Assembly: GCA_022749655.1 (NCBI GenBank)
Contig: CP094243.1
Location: 1,240,001 to 1,304,000, forward strand
Direction of reading: 5' to 3'
Length of the DNA: 64,000 bases
Source: Xanthomonas phaseoli pv. phaseoli
Lineage (GTDB): Bacteria > Pseudomonadota > Gammaproteobacteria > Xanthomonadales > Xanthomonadaceae
A model generated the notes under the pieces. The model was not told the origin of the DNA and searched no databases. It saw only the letters and a program-made list of their open reading frames with translations. Each line of letters opens with the position of its first letter. Position 1 is the first letter of the stretch. Both the position numbers and the translations under genes were made by a program. Shown one piece after another: positions 38,742 through 47,860 of the stretch.

Positions 38742-41395
38742 GCCGTCTCTGCTTGGCCGGGTTCGCTGCGCCCGCGATCGAGCTGGCGCAGTTCTTCGAT
38801 GATCTGCTTCTGCGAGAGCATGCTGAGGTCGACCACTTCGCGCGCCTGTGCGACGTAGTAGGCAAGTTGGTCGTCGCTGCGTACCAGCGATGCATCGAGT
38901 GCCGTGGCAACGTGCTGCAGGCGCTCGTTGAGCTCGCCGGTGGCACCGCTGAACAACTGCACCGCCATGCCGAACGCTTCGCCCAGGCTGGCCACCTCCA
39001 CCGCGCTGCCGCTGACATGGGCGGCCACTGCGCCGAGCTTGCCGGTTTCGCTGCCGATCTGTTCGGTGAGCTGGTTGCCCACGCGCTGCAGCAGGTCGGC
39101 CGAGGTGGTCACCAGGGCATCCACCGCTTCGCGTTGTTCGGTGGAGGCGTGGTTGACTGCGTTGAGCAAGGTATCCAGGGTCGCGAGCAGCTTGCTGCGT
39201 TCTTCCAGCATGGCGGTGTCGCGCACCATGCTCTCGGACAGCGATTGGCGCAGCTCGGCCACGACATCGGCCGCGGCCTTGGGCGCTTCGGAGGCGATCT
39301 GCATCAAGCGCGACACTTCGCTGATCGTCGCGCTGGCCTGTGCCTGCGCCTGCGTGGACAGCGCGCTGGCGGTGCTGGCCAGGGTGTCGCAGATGGCCTG
39401 CTGCTGCTGGGCGACGCGTTCGCCGGTCTGTTCCCATTGCACGGCCAGGGCCGTGCTCATCGCGCCGAAGTGCTCGCTCCACAGCGCCAGGCGCTGGGTG
39501 TCGCGCGCTTCCAGTGCCGCCTGCAGATCGGTGTGCGATTGCTGCAATGTCCCGACCAGGGCCGCCGCATGCGCGTCGAAACTGGCGGTGGCCGCGGCCA
39601 GTGCGCTGTGGTGCTGGCTGGACAACGTGGCGCTGGCGTGGTGCTGCTGGGCCAGTGCATCGCTCCACGCATTGGCCGCGTCGGCGCTGGATTGCTGCAT
39701 GCGTTGCGAGATCGCATCCACCAACGCGGCAGAGCGTGTCTCGAAGGTGCTGGCAAAGTGCGCGAGCGTGCCTTGCAGTTCCTGGGTGAGCGCAGCATTA
39801 GCACGTTGTTGCTCGGCTACCGCGGCAGTCCATGTCGCTGCGGCAGTGGCGGTGCTGTCGACAAATCCGTTGCTGAGCCCGTCGAGTTGCTGCTGCACGG
39901 CCTGCTGCACGCCTTCGTGCAGGGCGCTGGTCTGCTGCGCCAGTTGCTCGAGGGTGGCGTGCAACTGTGCACTGTGCGTTTCGGTGGCACGTTGCTGTTC
40001 GGCAAGCACGGCGGCCCAGGTGGCGGCGGTGGCCGCGGTGCTGCTGGCAAAGCCCTCGTCGAGTGCGCTCAACTGCTGCTGCACGGCCTGGGTGACGCTG
40101 TCCTGCACGGCAGCGCTGCGCTGGTCGATCTGTTCCAGCGTGCCCTGCAGCTGCTCGGTCAACGTGGCCTGCGTGCGTTCCTGCGCGGCCAACGCCACCT
40201 GCCAGTGCTCGGTCGCCGTGCGCGCATTCTGCTCGATGGCTGCAGTGACGCCTTGCAACTGCTGCTGCACGGCGCTGCTCACGCTGTCCTGCACGGCCAC
40301 GCCATGCGCGGCAATCTGTTCCAGTGTGGCCTGCAACTGCGCGGTATGGGTCTGCTGCGCGCGTTCTTGCGCCGCCAATGCCGTGCTCCAGTGCTGCGCC
40401 GTGGTGCTGGCACTGGTCTGGAAGCCGTGGGTAATGCCGTCCAGCTGTTGCTGCACGGCTTGCGTGACGTGTGCCTGCAATGCGGCCGTATCGCGCGCGA
40501 TGCTGGCCATGGTGGCTTCCATCGCCGGCTGCAATGCCGCACCGACCGCCCGTGCGCTTTCGGCGACACCGGCTTGCAGCGCGTGTTCCATTGCCGTGGC
40601 CAGCCGCGCATACGCCGCTTCGCTTTTGGCGTGGAAATCGGCTTGCTGGGCGGTCAGGCGCTGCTCGGCAGCCAGGCTGTGCTGTTCGATGCTGTGCATC
40701 AGCGTCTGCAACCGGTCGATCAAGGCCGGCATCAAGGCGCTTTGCTGCTGTTGCAGCTTGAATGCTTCGCCGCGTTGGTGCGCATCCGAATGCGTGTGCA
40801 GTTCGGCAGCGATCTTCAGGTCCAGCCGTTGCACCGTCTGCAGGCGCTCGCGCCGGCACAGCGCCGACAACAACCCCAGCATGGCCGATGTCGCCACACC
40901 GGCGATGGAGGTGCCGAACGCGAACGCCAGGCCTTCCACCGGTGCGGCGAGCGAGCCGCGAATGGCCTGCAAATCGGTGGCGCTCTGCAACGCAAAACCG
41001 GTGCCCTTGAGCGTGGCCATCATGCCCAGCAGGGTGCCGAGCATGCCGAGCAACACCAGCAAGCCGACCAGATACGGCGTCAGCACCGGTGCCGGCAACG
41101 CCACGCGCTCGCCCTTGATGCGCAGGCGCACCGCATTGCGCAGGCCAGGGTGAACTGTTTGTAGCCAATCGCTCAGGGCAGAAGGCGCCGTGGCCAGCCC
41201 ATCGACGGCCGCTACCAGCGTCGCCGTGGCCTGGCGGTAGCGATACAGCTCCAGCGCGCCGGCCACGTAACAGGCGCCGATCACCGCTGCGACACAGGCG
41301 CCGAGCGGGTTGGAGCCGAGATAACCGATGCCGATCCAGCAAACCGCCAGCAGGCCGACGAGAAACACACACACGTGTACGAGAGTTCTGAACAT
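38738..41395 (-). CDS. DUF802 protein: MotA/ExbB-like membrane part with long repetitive coiled-coil tail
   Basis: 885 residues. Helices lie near residues 6-24, 30-49, 106-127 and 155-179. The last two (GLLVLLGMLGTLLGMMATLK and VEGLAFAFGTSIAGVATSAM) match the core pair of MotA/TolQ/ExbB proton-channel proteins. From about residue 190 on the protein is cytosolic, nearly all helical and Gln/Ala-rich. Residues 315-562 are four copies of a 62-residue unit opening with QQQL and containing LEQ.....A.Q/H..V..AV (the DUF802 repeat), plus weaker copies after. Together with the MotB-like partner it resembles a stator motor with a tail, as in ZorA of Zorya systems. Function is not known. Confidence 0.85.
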   Translation of the reverse strand: MFRTLVHVCVFLVGLLAVCWIGIGYLGSNPLGACVAAVIGACYVAGALELYRYRQATATLVAAVDGLATAPSALSDWLQTVHPGLRNAVRLRIKGERVALPAPVLTPYLVGLLVLLGMLGTLLGMMATLKGTGFALQSATDLQAIRGSLAAPVEGLAFAFGTSIAGVATSAMLGLLSALCRRERLQTVQRLDLKIAAELHTHSDAHQRGEAFKLQQQQSALMPALIDRLQTLMHSIEQHSLAAEQRLTAQQADFHAKSEAAYARLATAMEHALQAGVAESARAVGAALQPAMEATMASIARDTAALQAHVTQAVQQQLDGITHGFQTSASTTAQHWSTALAAQERAQQTHTAQLQATLEQIAAHGVAVQDSVSSAVQQQLQGVTAAIEQNARTATEHWQVALAAQERTQATLTEQLQGTLEQIDQRSAAVQDSVTQAVQQQLSALDEGFASSTAATAATWAAVLAEQQRATETHSAQLHATLEQLAQQTSALHEGVQQAVQQQLDGLSNGFVDSTATAAATWTAAVAEQQRANAALTQELQGTLAHFASTFETRSAALVDAISQRMQQSSADAANAWSDALAQQHHASATLSSQHHSALAAATASFDAHAAALVGTLQQSHTDLQAALEARDTQRLALWSEHFGAMSTALAVQWEQTGERVAQQQQAICDTLASTASALSTQAQAQASATISEVSRLMQIASEAPKAAADVVAELRQSLSESMVRDTAMLEERSKLLATLDTLLNAVNHASTEQREAVDALVTTSADLLQRVGNQLTEQIGSETGKLGAVAAHVSGSAVEVASLGEAFGMAVQLFSGATGELNERLQHVATALDASLVRSDDQLAYYVAQAREVVDLSMLSQKQIIEELRQLDRGRSEPGQAETA
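39710..40453 (-). repeat. Four tandem 186-bp units coding for the 62-residue DUF802 repeat
   Basis: Inside the DUF802 gene the protein repeats with a strict 62-residue period: QQQLDGITHGFQ, QQQLQGVTAAIE, QQQLSALDEGFA, QQQLDGLSNGFV open the units at residues 315, 377, 439 and 501. The underlying DNA is diverged but recognisably periodic (CAGCTGCTGCTGCACGGC-like blocks every 186 bases). Confidence 0.8.
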
Positions 41396-41405
41396 GACGT
41401 CCCAG

Positions 41406-42143
41406 TTAGCGGGTACGAAGTGCTGCAAGCAGGCCTTCGATCGGGTGAAAACGAACATCCAGTTCGGCGAGCAACACGCTCTGCATGTCTTTGCGGAAGA
41501 CATCCAGCCAGCCATCGGGCACCGCGCGTGGCGCGGCATCGTCATCGCTCGGCCGGTGCTGCGCCTGTGCGGCATCGCGCAGGCGTTCGAAATGTGCGCC
41601 GAGCAGGCTCGGCACGGTGTTCAACAGGCTCTGCTCGCGCGGGCTCAGGGTAAGTTCCATCACCGCATCCACTTCGGCCAACCGCGCCATGTCGGTGGAG
41701 ACCAATGCGAGCAGGTCGCGCAGGCGCCCGCGCAGATCGCCGGTGGCAGTGCGCATGGCGCGTTGCATGGCCAGATAGTGCTGCCGAAATGGTGCGAAAT
41801 CCGGCGCGGCGGCGGGTGCGTCTGCGAGCGCGGCGTTGCGCGTCTCGGCACGCACGCGCACAACCAGCGCGTCCAACTCGGTCACGCTGCTGGCGGCAAG
41901 ACCGGTACGCACGCGTGCGCAAGCCTCCGCATCGAGCGGGCGCGGTTCGGGCAGGTCGTCGGTGTCGGGCAGCTTGCCGTCCAGCGCTTTGGACACGGCA
42001 ACCGCGCGCGTCCAATCGATCCACTGGCTCAGCCGGTCGGCCAGCGCGTGGTTGGACTGGGCGATGTGCGCGTCACTGAGGCGAGCAAGCAGGCGAATGA
42101 ACGCCGGGCCCGACAAGGGCGCCCGTGGAGAAACTTTCGCCAT
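41406..42143 (-). CDS. DUF3348 family protein, first gene of the motor-like operon
   Basis: 245 residues from the ATG at 42141-42143. A TTG four codons earlier is possible. GPAFIRLLARLSDAHIAQSN, RLSQWIDWTRAVAVSKALDG, and DGWLDVFRKDMQSVLLAELD are the DUF3348 (PF11828) blocks. Entirely soluble and helical, it is probably cytosolic. It lies ten bases upstream of the DUF802 gene on the same strand. The four-gene order DUF3348-DUF802-OmpA-DUF2894 is conserved in several beta- and gammaproteobacteria, so the products very likely act together. Confidence 0.82.
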   Translation of the reverse strand: MAKVSPRAPLSGPAFIRLLARLSDAHIAQSNHALADRLSQWIDWTRAVAVSKALDGKLPDTDDLPEPRPLDAEACARVRTGLAASSVTELDALVVRVRAETRNAALADAPAAAPDFAPFRQHYLAMQRAMRTATGDLRGRLRDLLALVSTDMARLAEVDAVMELTLSPREQSLLNTVPSLLGAHFERLRDAAQAQHRPSDDDAAPRAVPDGWLDVFRKDMQSVLLAELDVRFHPIEGLLAALRTR

Positions 42144-42480
42144 TCTTCCGGTCAAAAACCGGGCATTTTACACGGGAACGTACCCAGGTCGGCGGGCAAC
42201 GCGCGCGCTGCGAGCCGGCCGCCTGGGCCATGCGTGCTGGCATTCAGCCGGCCTGAGATGGGCGGCAGGCCCGCGCACAGCAGACGGCCTGACATGCGGC
42301 GTTGCGCGCCACCGGTACATTAGTAGGTGGCAAGCAGCCCCAACCATAAGCCTCGCACGCGGGCTCCGGTCAGGCTTTGTAACCAGTTCAGGTCCAGGGT
42401 TCCAGTCGTCCGGCTGACTCGGTTTTGTAAGGTGAATAGGTATAAGCTGCGGGCCGGGGAATCCCCATCGAGGTAACACA
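42144..42480. other. Divergent promoter region, no gene
   Basis: 337 bases between the motor-like operon and the 70-residue gene. It must carry both promoters. TATAAG at 42441-42446 is a possible -10 for the right-hand gene without a convincing -35. No coding sequence or RNA gene is supported. Confidence 0.45.
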
Positions 42481-42693
42481 ATGGACCGCTCCGACATGCA
42501 AGTGTCCGATCTGCTGGTCTTGGAGCTGCAAGGGTTCCACGATGCCTATGGCAATGGACCCGACTTCTGGGACGCCTACCAGCGCATCATGGGCATCGCA
42601 GCGCAGGCCGGCGGCAACATGGTCGCTTTGGCCAACGAAATGGCCTCACTGGCACAAGGGCTTGGCGCGACCAAGCGCGCGCAGCTGCTGTAG
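42481..42693 (+). CDS. Small hypothetical protein, 70 residues
   Basis: The ATG at 42481 follows GAGGTAACACA. MDRSDMQVSDLLVLELQGFH, then DAYGNGPDFWDAYQRIMGIA and AGGNMVALANEMASLAQGLG: a compact, mainly helical, weakly acidic protein with no signal peptide. I do not recognise a family. It is divergent from the motor-like operon and followed by about 480 bases without a supported gene. The excellent ribosome site and codon use make it probably real. Confidence 0.65.
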   Translation: MDRSDMQVSDLLVLELQGFHDAYGNGPDFWDAYQRIMGIAAQAGGNMVALANEMASLAQGLGATKRAQLL

Positions 42694-43174
42694 CGGCCAC
42701 GGTCCCGTGCGGGCGCTGACGCCGGCGCGAGGTGCCTGATGTGTTGCGCACTGAGCCGTGCGTGAGGTAGCTGCTCAAGCAGCTCCTGCAGTGCTCCCCA
42801 GAATCGCAGCCGCCATGAGCGTGTTGTTGCAGTCGATTGCCGTCTTAAGTGCACGGCGTCGGTGACCGCTGCCCGATGCCCGCAGCCGCTCGCGAGGAGT
42901 CTGGCAACGCCATACCCCGCACGCCGCTTGGACGTGGATGCATGGCAACCGCGGGACAGCCAGCCAATCGTGAGCGCGTCTGCATGACCGTCACTGGACT
43001 TGGCGAAGCGACGCTGCACGGTGCGATGCGCGCCCCGTGATCGCACTGCAGGCGTCGCGCTGCAATCGGTACGTTGCATGCGGCAGAGGCTGCCTTTGAC
43101 ACGGCAGGCGCAAACGGCCTGCTGCCATGGCTGTTTTACATTGCTGTTTTACTTGGCCTCGGCTGTGACGGCCG
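42694..43174. other. Gap without supported gene
   Basis: About 480 bases. Several frames stay open because of high G+C, but none has a ribosome site together with a protein-like composition. No hairpin with a T run and no RNA gene is seen. Confidence 0.45.
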
Positions 43175-43369
43175 CTACGACTGCAGCGGCTGGCGCAGCC
43201 TCCGGGGTGCCGCGCTTTTTTCGCGACGTAGCGGTGTATCGCCCAGGCGCTCGATTGTGCCGCCAGATTGCTGAAACGCCTGCAGATCGGCGGCCAACCG
43301 CTGTTCGGACAACCGCGACTTGCCCGGCTGGTGACTGACGGTCATCGACTGACGGCGGGAATCATGCAT
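43175..43369 (-). CDS. Small basic hypothetical protein, 64 residues
   Basis: The ATG at 43367-43369 lies nine bases after the YkgJ stop, with GAGG before it, so it reads as the second gene of an operon. SLSE-type helix LSEQRLAADLQAFQQSGGTI then ERLGDTPLRREKSAAPRR. The helix-GG-x-I-E-x-LG-x-TPLR end recalls small proteins in other gammaproteobacteria of unknown function. An internal ATG (residue 9) is an alternative start. No export signal. Confidence 0.5.
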   Translation of the reverse strand: MHDSRRQSMTVSHQPGKSRLSEQRLAADLQAFQQSGGTIERLGDTPLRREKSAAPRRLRQPLQS

Positions 43370-43378
43370 CGCACATCC

Positions 43379-43729
43379 TCATGCGTTGTACAGCGTCAAG
43401 GGAATGCCGCGGCGGCGTTGATCTTCATAGGTGGCACGCACGTCGCGGCAGTATGGGCCGGACATGACAAAACGTCGGCAGATCGCCGGCCGCGTTTCGT
43501 AGATCGAGCAACACATGCGCGCAGCATCGATGGCCACGCACCAGCCTTCCTCGTCGCGCGCCATCACATGCCAGCCTTGCGGCGTCACGCTGGTGAGATG
43601 GTGTGGGATACGGTCGGATGGATCGACCATGACGGTGAGCCGGCAGCAGACGGCGTCGCAGCGTTCGCAGAGATTGTCGATGGAAAGGGCCAGATGAAAT
43701 GAGGGCGACACCGGATTCCGGCCGCCCAT
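43379..43729 (-). CDS. YkgJ-family cysteine-cluster protein
   Basis: 116 residues from the ATG at 43727-43729. A longer start at 43801 adds residues that look non-conserved. DNLCERCDAVCCRLTVMVDP opens the cysteine cluster, with MCCSIYETRPAICRRFVMSG PYC later, giving the eight-Cys CxxCCC-like pattern of PF03692. Members are thought to bind a metal or iron-sulfur cluster, and their reaction is unknown. The IS256 element ends 118 bases upstream of the start, so the native promoter may have been altered by it. Confidence 0.8.
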   Translation of the reverse strand: MGGRNPVSPSFHLALSIDNLCERCDAVCCRLTVMVDPSDRIPHHLTSVTPQGWHVMARDEEGWCVAIDAARMCCSIYETRPAICRRFVMSGPYCRDVRATYEDQRRRGIPLTLYNA

Positions 43730-43847
43730 GCACCATACACCCTGGACGCGCGCGGATGTGAACCAACAGCGCGTATGCGCATAGCTGCTGTGCAGGCGCA
43801 ACTGCGCAGGTTCTCGGGTGCAGAGCTCGGCGACGAGCGTGTGCAGA

Positions 43848-45150
43848 ATTTTGTGTAACCGTGGTTTGGGTTACCGCTGAGGAAGTCGCCCCTCGAACTG
43901 GATCGTAAAGCGGTTCAGCGCAGCCTTCCAGTCGCGGATCGGCAGCGTCCATTTCTTGGTGATGTTGCGCAGAGCCAGGTAGAACAGTTTCATCAAGGCT
44001 TCGTCGCTGGGGAACGCGCCGCGGTTCTTGGTCAGCTTGCGCAGGCTCATGTTGACCGACTCGATGGCGTTGGTCGTATAGATCACCTTGCGGATCTCCG
44101 GTGGGTAGTCGAAGAACGGGATCAGTCGTGACCAATTGCGCCGCCATGACTGGCTGATGGGCGGGTACTGGGCGTCCCACTTGGCCTCGAACTCGGTCAG
44201 TGCCTGCTCGGCCTCCTCGACGGTGGCGCAGGCGTAAATGCGCTTGAGATCGGCGGCAACCTCGGCGCGGCGTTTCCACGAGACGTAGTTCAGGCTGTGC
44301 CGCACCATGTGCACGATGCACAGCTGCACGGTGGTCTGCGGGAACACCGCCTCGATCGCCTCGGGAAACCCCTTCAGGCCATCGACGCAGGCAATGAAGA
44401 TGTCCTGCACCCCGCGGTTGCGTAGCTCCGTCACGACTTGCAGCCAAAACTTGGCACCCTCGGCCTGCGCCAGCCATAGGCCCAGCACTTCCTTCTCGCC
44501 GCCCATGGTGATGCCGATGGCCAGGTACACCGCCTTGACCCGCACCGCGCCCTCGCGCACTTTGACGTGGATGCAGTCCAGATAGACGATCGGATAGACC
44601 GGATCCAGTGGCCGCGCCTGCCACGCCTTGACCTCCTCGACGACCGCATCGGTGACTGAGGAAATCAGACTCGGCGACACCTCGGTGCCGTACATCTCCT
44701 CCAGGTGCGACTGGATCTCGCGCACGGTCATGCCGCGCGCGTACAACGACAAGATCTTGTCATCGAAGCCGGCCCAGCGGGTCTGGTGCTTGGGGATCAG
44801 CTGTGGCGCGAAGCTGCCGTGGCGATCACGCGGAATCTCGATCGGCAGCTCGCCGAACTCGCCCTTGAGCGTCTTGCGGCTGCGTCCGTTGCGCGTGTTG
44901 CCGGCCGCGTTGGCGACCGGCTCATGCTTGTCATGACCGAGGTGTTCGGTCATCTCCGCGTCCAGCGCCCGCTCCACCAACCGCTTGGTCAGCTGCTTGA
45001 GCAGGCCGTTCTCGCCGATCAGATCCTCGGGTTTGGTGTAGTTGACCAACAGGCTGCTAAGCAGCTCGTCGGGTACCTCATGTGTGCGTGGGCTCATGGT
45101 GTCTCCGGGTTAGGTGGCAGTCTCCTGCCTGTGGCCCGGTTACACAAAAT
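43848..45150 (-). mobile_element. IS256-family insertion sequence, complete
   Basis: About 1303 bases. Terminal inverted repeats: ATTTTGTGTAACCG at 43848-43861 and its complement CGGTTACACAAAAT at 45137-45150, with imperfect extension inward. One full transposase gene fills the element. The nine bases outside on the left (GTGTGCAGA) and on the right (CTAGGACAC) do not match, so no target duplication is visible. Either it has decayed, or a rearrangement took place at one end. Confidence 0.88.
43871..45097 (-). CDS. IS256-family (mutator-type) transposase
   Basis: 408 residues, intact. The catalytic triad of the family is in place: Asp174 in IVYLDCIHVKV, Asp239 in FIACVDGLKGFPEAI, and Glu346 in VIYTTNAIESVNMSLRK, with the normal 107-residue spacing between the second Asp and the Glu. 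The N-terminal part carries the helix-turn-helix region (ALDAEMTEHLGHDKH, NTRNGRSRKTL). It would move the element by a copy-out or circle pathway, as known for IS256. The only complete transposase in the window. Confidence 0.95.
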   Translation of the reverse strand: MSPRTHEVPDELLSSLLVNYTKPEDLIGENGLLKQLTKRLVERALDAEMTEHLGHDKHEPVANAAGNTRNGRSRKTLKGEFGELPIEIPRDRHGSFAPQLIPKHQTRWAGFDDKILSLYARGMTVREIQSHLEEMYGTEVSPSLISSVTDAVVEEVKAWQARPLDPVYPIVYLDCIHVKVREGAVRVKAVYLAIGITMGGEKEVLGLWLAQAEGAKFWLQVVTELRNRGVQDIFIACVDGLKGFPEAIEAVFPQTTVQLCIVHMVRHSLNYVSWKRRAEVAADLKRIYACATVEEAEQALTEFEAKWDAQYPPISQSWRRNWSRLIPFFDYPPEIRKVIYTTNAIESVNMSLRKLTKNRGAFPSDEALMKLFYLALRNITKKWTLPIRDWKAALNRFTIQFEGRLPQR

Positions 45151-45397
45151 CTAGGACACGCCCTCGGCGACGGCGCTGGTTGCCGCACCGCTGCATGACC
45201 TCATTTGTGCAAGCACAGGTCACACCATGTCGCCGCGCGTATCGAGAGGGGCCACAGTTGCGCCGCATCTGGCAGAAATGGGAGTCCACACGCAATGCAC
45301 CGAGTGGCCCGCCACTGTGTGTTCTGCGACACATGCGTTGCCTTTGTCGTTGATGTGCGAAGACGCTTTTCACCTGTGCCAACGCGGCGCACCGTAG

Positions 45398-45613
<216 letters not shown>

Positions 45614-45643
45614 GCCGATTGTCAGCGCTTGACGGTGCTACAA

Positions 45644-45682
45644 AACGCAGACGGCGCGGTCGAGGATCGCGCCGTCTGCGTT
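45644..45682 (-). terminator. Hairpin terminator between converging genes
   Basis: AACGCAGACGGCGCG pairs perfectly with CGCGCCGTCTGCGTT around a nine-base loop. On the minus strand the stem is followed by TTTTG, so it is best placed for the ADH gene ending at 45699. It may also stop transcripts from the 60-residue gene. Confidence 0.8.
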
Positions 45683-45698
45683 CATGCCATTTATGCAC

Positions 45699-46862
45699 TC
45701 ACGGCGTGAGCACCACCTTGCGGCAATCGTCCTGCTTCTTGTCGAACAGTTCGTAGCCACGCGCTGCGTCGGCCAGCGGCATGCGGTGCGAAATGATCGA
45801 GCTTGGCTTGAGCTGACCGTTGCCGATGCATTCCAGCAGATGCGGCATATGCTTTTGCACATGCGTCTGGCCCATCTTGAAGGTCAAGCCCTTATCGAAC
45901 GCATCGCCAAACATGAAGGCGTGGATGAAGCCGGCATACACGCCAGGCACGCTCACTACACCGCAGCGGCGGGTTGCGGCGATGCACTGGCGGATCGCCA
46001 CGCCGCTGCTGCCTTCCAGTTTCAGGTTGGTCAGTGCGGTTTCGATGGCGCTGCCTTCGGCCTCGAAGCCGACCGCCTCGATGCTGGCATCGACGCCGCG
46101 GCCATCGGTTTGCGAGACGATCACATCGGCCGGGTCGTCGATCTCGTCGAAATTGATCGGAATCACGCCATAGGCCTTGGACGCAAAATCGAGCCGGTAT
46201 GCGTGCCGGTCGACCATGAAGATGCGCTCTGCGCCCAGCATGCGGCAGCACGCTGCGGCCATCAGTCCAACCGGGCCCGCACCGAAGATGGCGACGGTGG
46301 AGCCCTGCTTGACGCCTGCATCGACGACGGCCTGATACCCGGTCGGCAGGATGTCGGACAGGAACAACACCTGCTCATCGTGCAACGCATCGGGTACCAC
46401 TAGCGGGCCGACATTGGCCTTTGGCACGCGCACGTATTCGGCCTGGCCGCCGGACAATCCGCCATACAAATGGCTGAAGCCGAACAGCGCGGCGGGCGGG
46501 CGCATGTCTTTGTGATTGAGTGCTGCGCCCTTGCCAGTATTGGTGGTCTCACACGCGGAAAATTCCTGCAGCACGCAGTGGAAACAGCGCCCGCAGGCGA
46601 CCACGAACGGAATCACGACCCGATCGCCCGGCTTGACCGCCGTGACATCCGGGCCCACCTCTTCCACGATGCCCATGAATTCGTGGCCGAGAATGTCGCC
46701 TGGGCGCAGGTCGGGAATCTTGCCGCGATATAGATGCAGGTCAGAGCCACAAATCGCAGTGGCAGTGACGCGCAAAATCAGGTCGTCGCGTTCGACCAAG
46801 AGTGGGTCTGGCACAGTTTCCACGCGTACATCGTGTGAACCGTGATAGTTGAGGGCAAGCAT
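45699..46862 (-). CDS. Zinc-dependent alcohol dehydrogenase (formaldehyde/threonine dehydrogenase type)
   Basis: 387 residues from the ATG at 46860-46862 with AGGAG eight bases before. Catalytic zinc ligands Cys38 (AICGSDLH), His60 and Glu61 (ILGHEFMG). Structural zinc Cys90, Cys93, Cys96 and Cys104 ([18 protein letters not shown]). NAD site [20 protein letters not shown], then [10 protein letters not shown]. The length and the insert [11 protein letters not shown] match the glutathione-independent formaldehyde dehydrogenase-like branch often present in stress islands. The substrate is not provable by sequence. Divergent from the DUF4142 gene, whose ribosome site is nearly identical (AGGAGACAG). 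Confidence 0.9.
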   Translation of the reverse strand: MLALNYHGSHDVRVETVPDPLLVERDDLILRVTATAICGSDLHLYRGKIPDLRPGDILGHEFMGIVEEVGPDVTAVKPGDRVVIPFVVACGRCFHCVLQEFSACETTNTGKGAALNHKDMRPPAALFGFSHLYGGLSGGQAEYVRVPKANVGPLVVPDALHDEQVLFLSDILPTGYQAVVDAGVKQGSTVAIFGAGPVGLMAAACCRMLGAERIFMVDRHAYRLDFASKAYGVIPINFDEIDDPADVIVSQTDGRGVDASIEAVGFEAEGSAIETALTNLKLEGSSGVAIRQCIAATRRCGVVSVPGVYAGFIHAFMFGDAFDKGLTFKMGQTHVQKHMPHLLECIGNGQLKPSSIISHRMPLADAARGYELFDKKQDDCRKVVLTP

Positions 46863-46941
46863 GTCTGTCTCCTGTGGGCATTGGGACGCGGCAGCGCACT
46901 GCAGTGTTCGTGCAGCAGTGTTAAGCCCGTCAGCACGCTGC

Positions 46942-46955
46942 GTGCGCGTGGTGTG
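46942..46955 (-). promoter_or_regulatory. 14-base motif shared with the SDR promoter
   Basis: CACACCACGCGCAC on the minus strand, 80 bases before the ADH start codon. The same 14 bases occur 78 bases before the SDR start at 50190. Bases between motif and start also align partly (TTAAC/TTTAC then CACGAACACTG/GACGACACTG). This could be a common promoter or operator. Confidence 0.45.
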
Positions 46956-47131
46956 GACGCGCCTGACCCCCGACGCGGCGTTGATGCCCAGGTCACGCCT
47001 GGATAACCCCCGCGCTCGCAGGCTCGTGTGACGCGCTGGGAGGCAGGCATGCCACCTGCGCAAATGCATGCGAACCCGACAATCAACGACCACCAGACGC
47101 GACGAAAGAGCGCGATCAACAGGAGACAGCG

Positions 47132-47743
47132 ATGGGACTTTTCAAGATGGTGACCGCCGGCGCCGTGGGCTACGTGGCGTACAAGGCCTGGCAGCGCCGG
47201 CAGGGGCAGGCGAGCGATCCACAGGATCTACGGAGCAGCGTATCCACGGTGGCCGGTAGCACGCCGCCTCACGGCGACCCGTTGCGCGACAGCGTGGGCG
47301 ACGCCCGCGACCGCAAGCAGGCACTTGGTGCGCTGGCAGTGTTCAACGAGCACGAGCACACGCTTGCGCAGCTGGCGGTCAAGGGTGTGGAAGGAGAGGT
47401 GCTGGCCTTCGCACGCAAGATGGGCGAAGCCCACAGCGCTGCGTTGACGGACCTCAGCCGGTTCGCGCCGGATCGCAATGGCACGCTGGGACAAGCCGCT
47501 GCTGCGGGCGCCGAGGGCGTGCGCAAGCGCCTGCAGGACCTGCATGGGCAGCAGTTTGAATCGCAGTATCTGCAGGCCAGCGTGGACAGCCACGAACAGG
47601 CGTTGGCCCTGCTCGACACACAGCTGAGCAGCGAGCCGGGCTCCAGCGACCTGGGCAAAGAGTTGCAGCGTGCACGCGAAACCATCGCCGAGCATCTGGA
47701 ACATGCCAAGGCGCTGCGCGCCAAGCAGGGCCGGCCCCACTGA
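47132..47743 (+). CDS. DUF4142 family protein
   Basis: 203 residues. An N-terminal stretch [20 protein letters not shown] could be a weak membrane anchor. The remaining part ([60 protein letters not shown]) is the four-helix ferritin-like DUF4142 (PF13628) domain. Such proteins are usually exported and induced by stress. Here a canonical signal peptide is missing. AGGAGACAG is seven bases before the ATG. Confidence 0.85.
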   Translation: MGLFKMVTAGAVGYVAYKAWQRRQGQASDPQDLRSSVSTVAGSTPPHGDPLRDSVGDARDRKQALGALAVFNEHEHTLAQLAVKGVEGEVLAFARKMGEAHSAALTDLSRFAPDRNGTLGQAAAAGAEGVRKRLQDLHGQQFESQYLQASVDSHEQALALLDTQLSSEPGSSDLGKELQRARETIAEHLEHAKALRAKQGRPH

Positions 47744-47816
47744 CCACAGGCCGCCAGACAACGCGTCGAGGCAACAGCTCTGGCAAACCGTGAGAGCCGC
47801 AGGACTTGCAACCGAC

Positions 47817-47848
47817 TCACCAGTTGTCCTATTCACCAGTTGTCCTAT
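47817..47848 (+). repeat. Perfect 16-base tandem duplication in a leader
   Basis: TCACCAGTTGTCCTAT occurs twice without spacer just before the ribosome site of the DUF3606 gene. It looks like a recent slippage duplication or, less likely, a double regulator site. Confidence 0.85.
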
Positions 47849-47860
47849 AGGGAGATCGCC

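Noticed and set aside
39710..40453. Regular repeats considered as a CRISPR array
   Set aside because: The 186-bp period is coding, diverged between copies and in frame. No short identical repeats with unique spacers are present anywhere in the window.
38904..41153. 749-codon Cys/Ser/Ala-rich plus-strand frame opposite DUF802
   Set aside because: It mirrors the Gln/Ala repeat codons of the DUF802 gene. No ribosome site and no similarity.
43839..45159. Nine-base target duplication of the IS
   Set aside because: Left GTGTGCAGA and right CTAGGACAC do not match in either phase.
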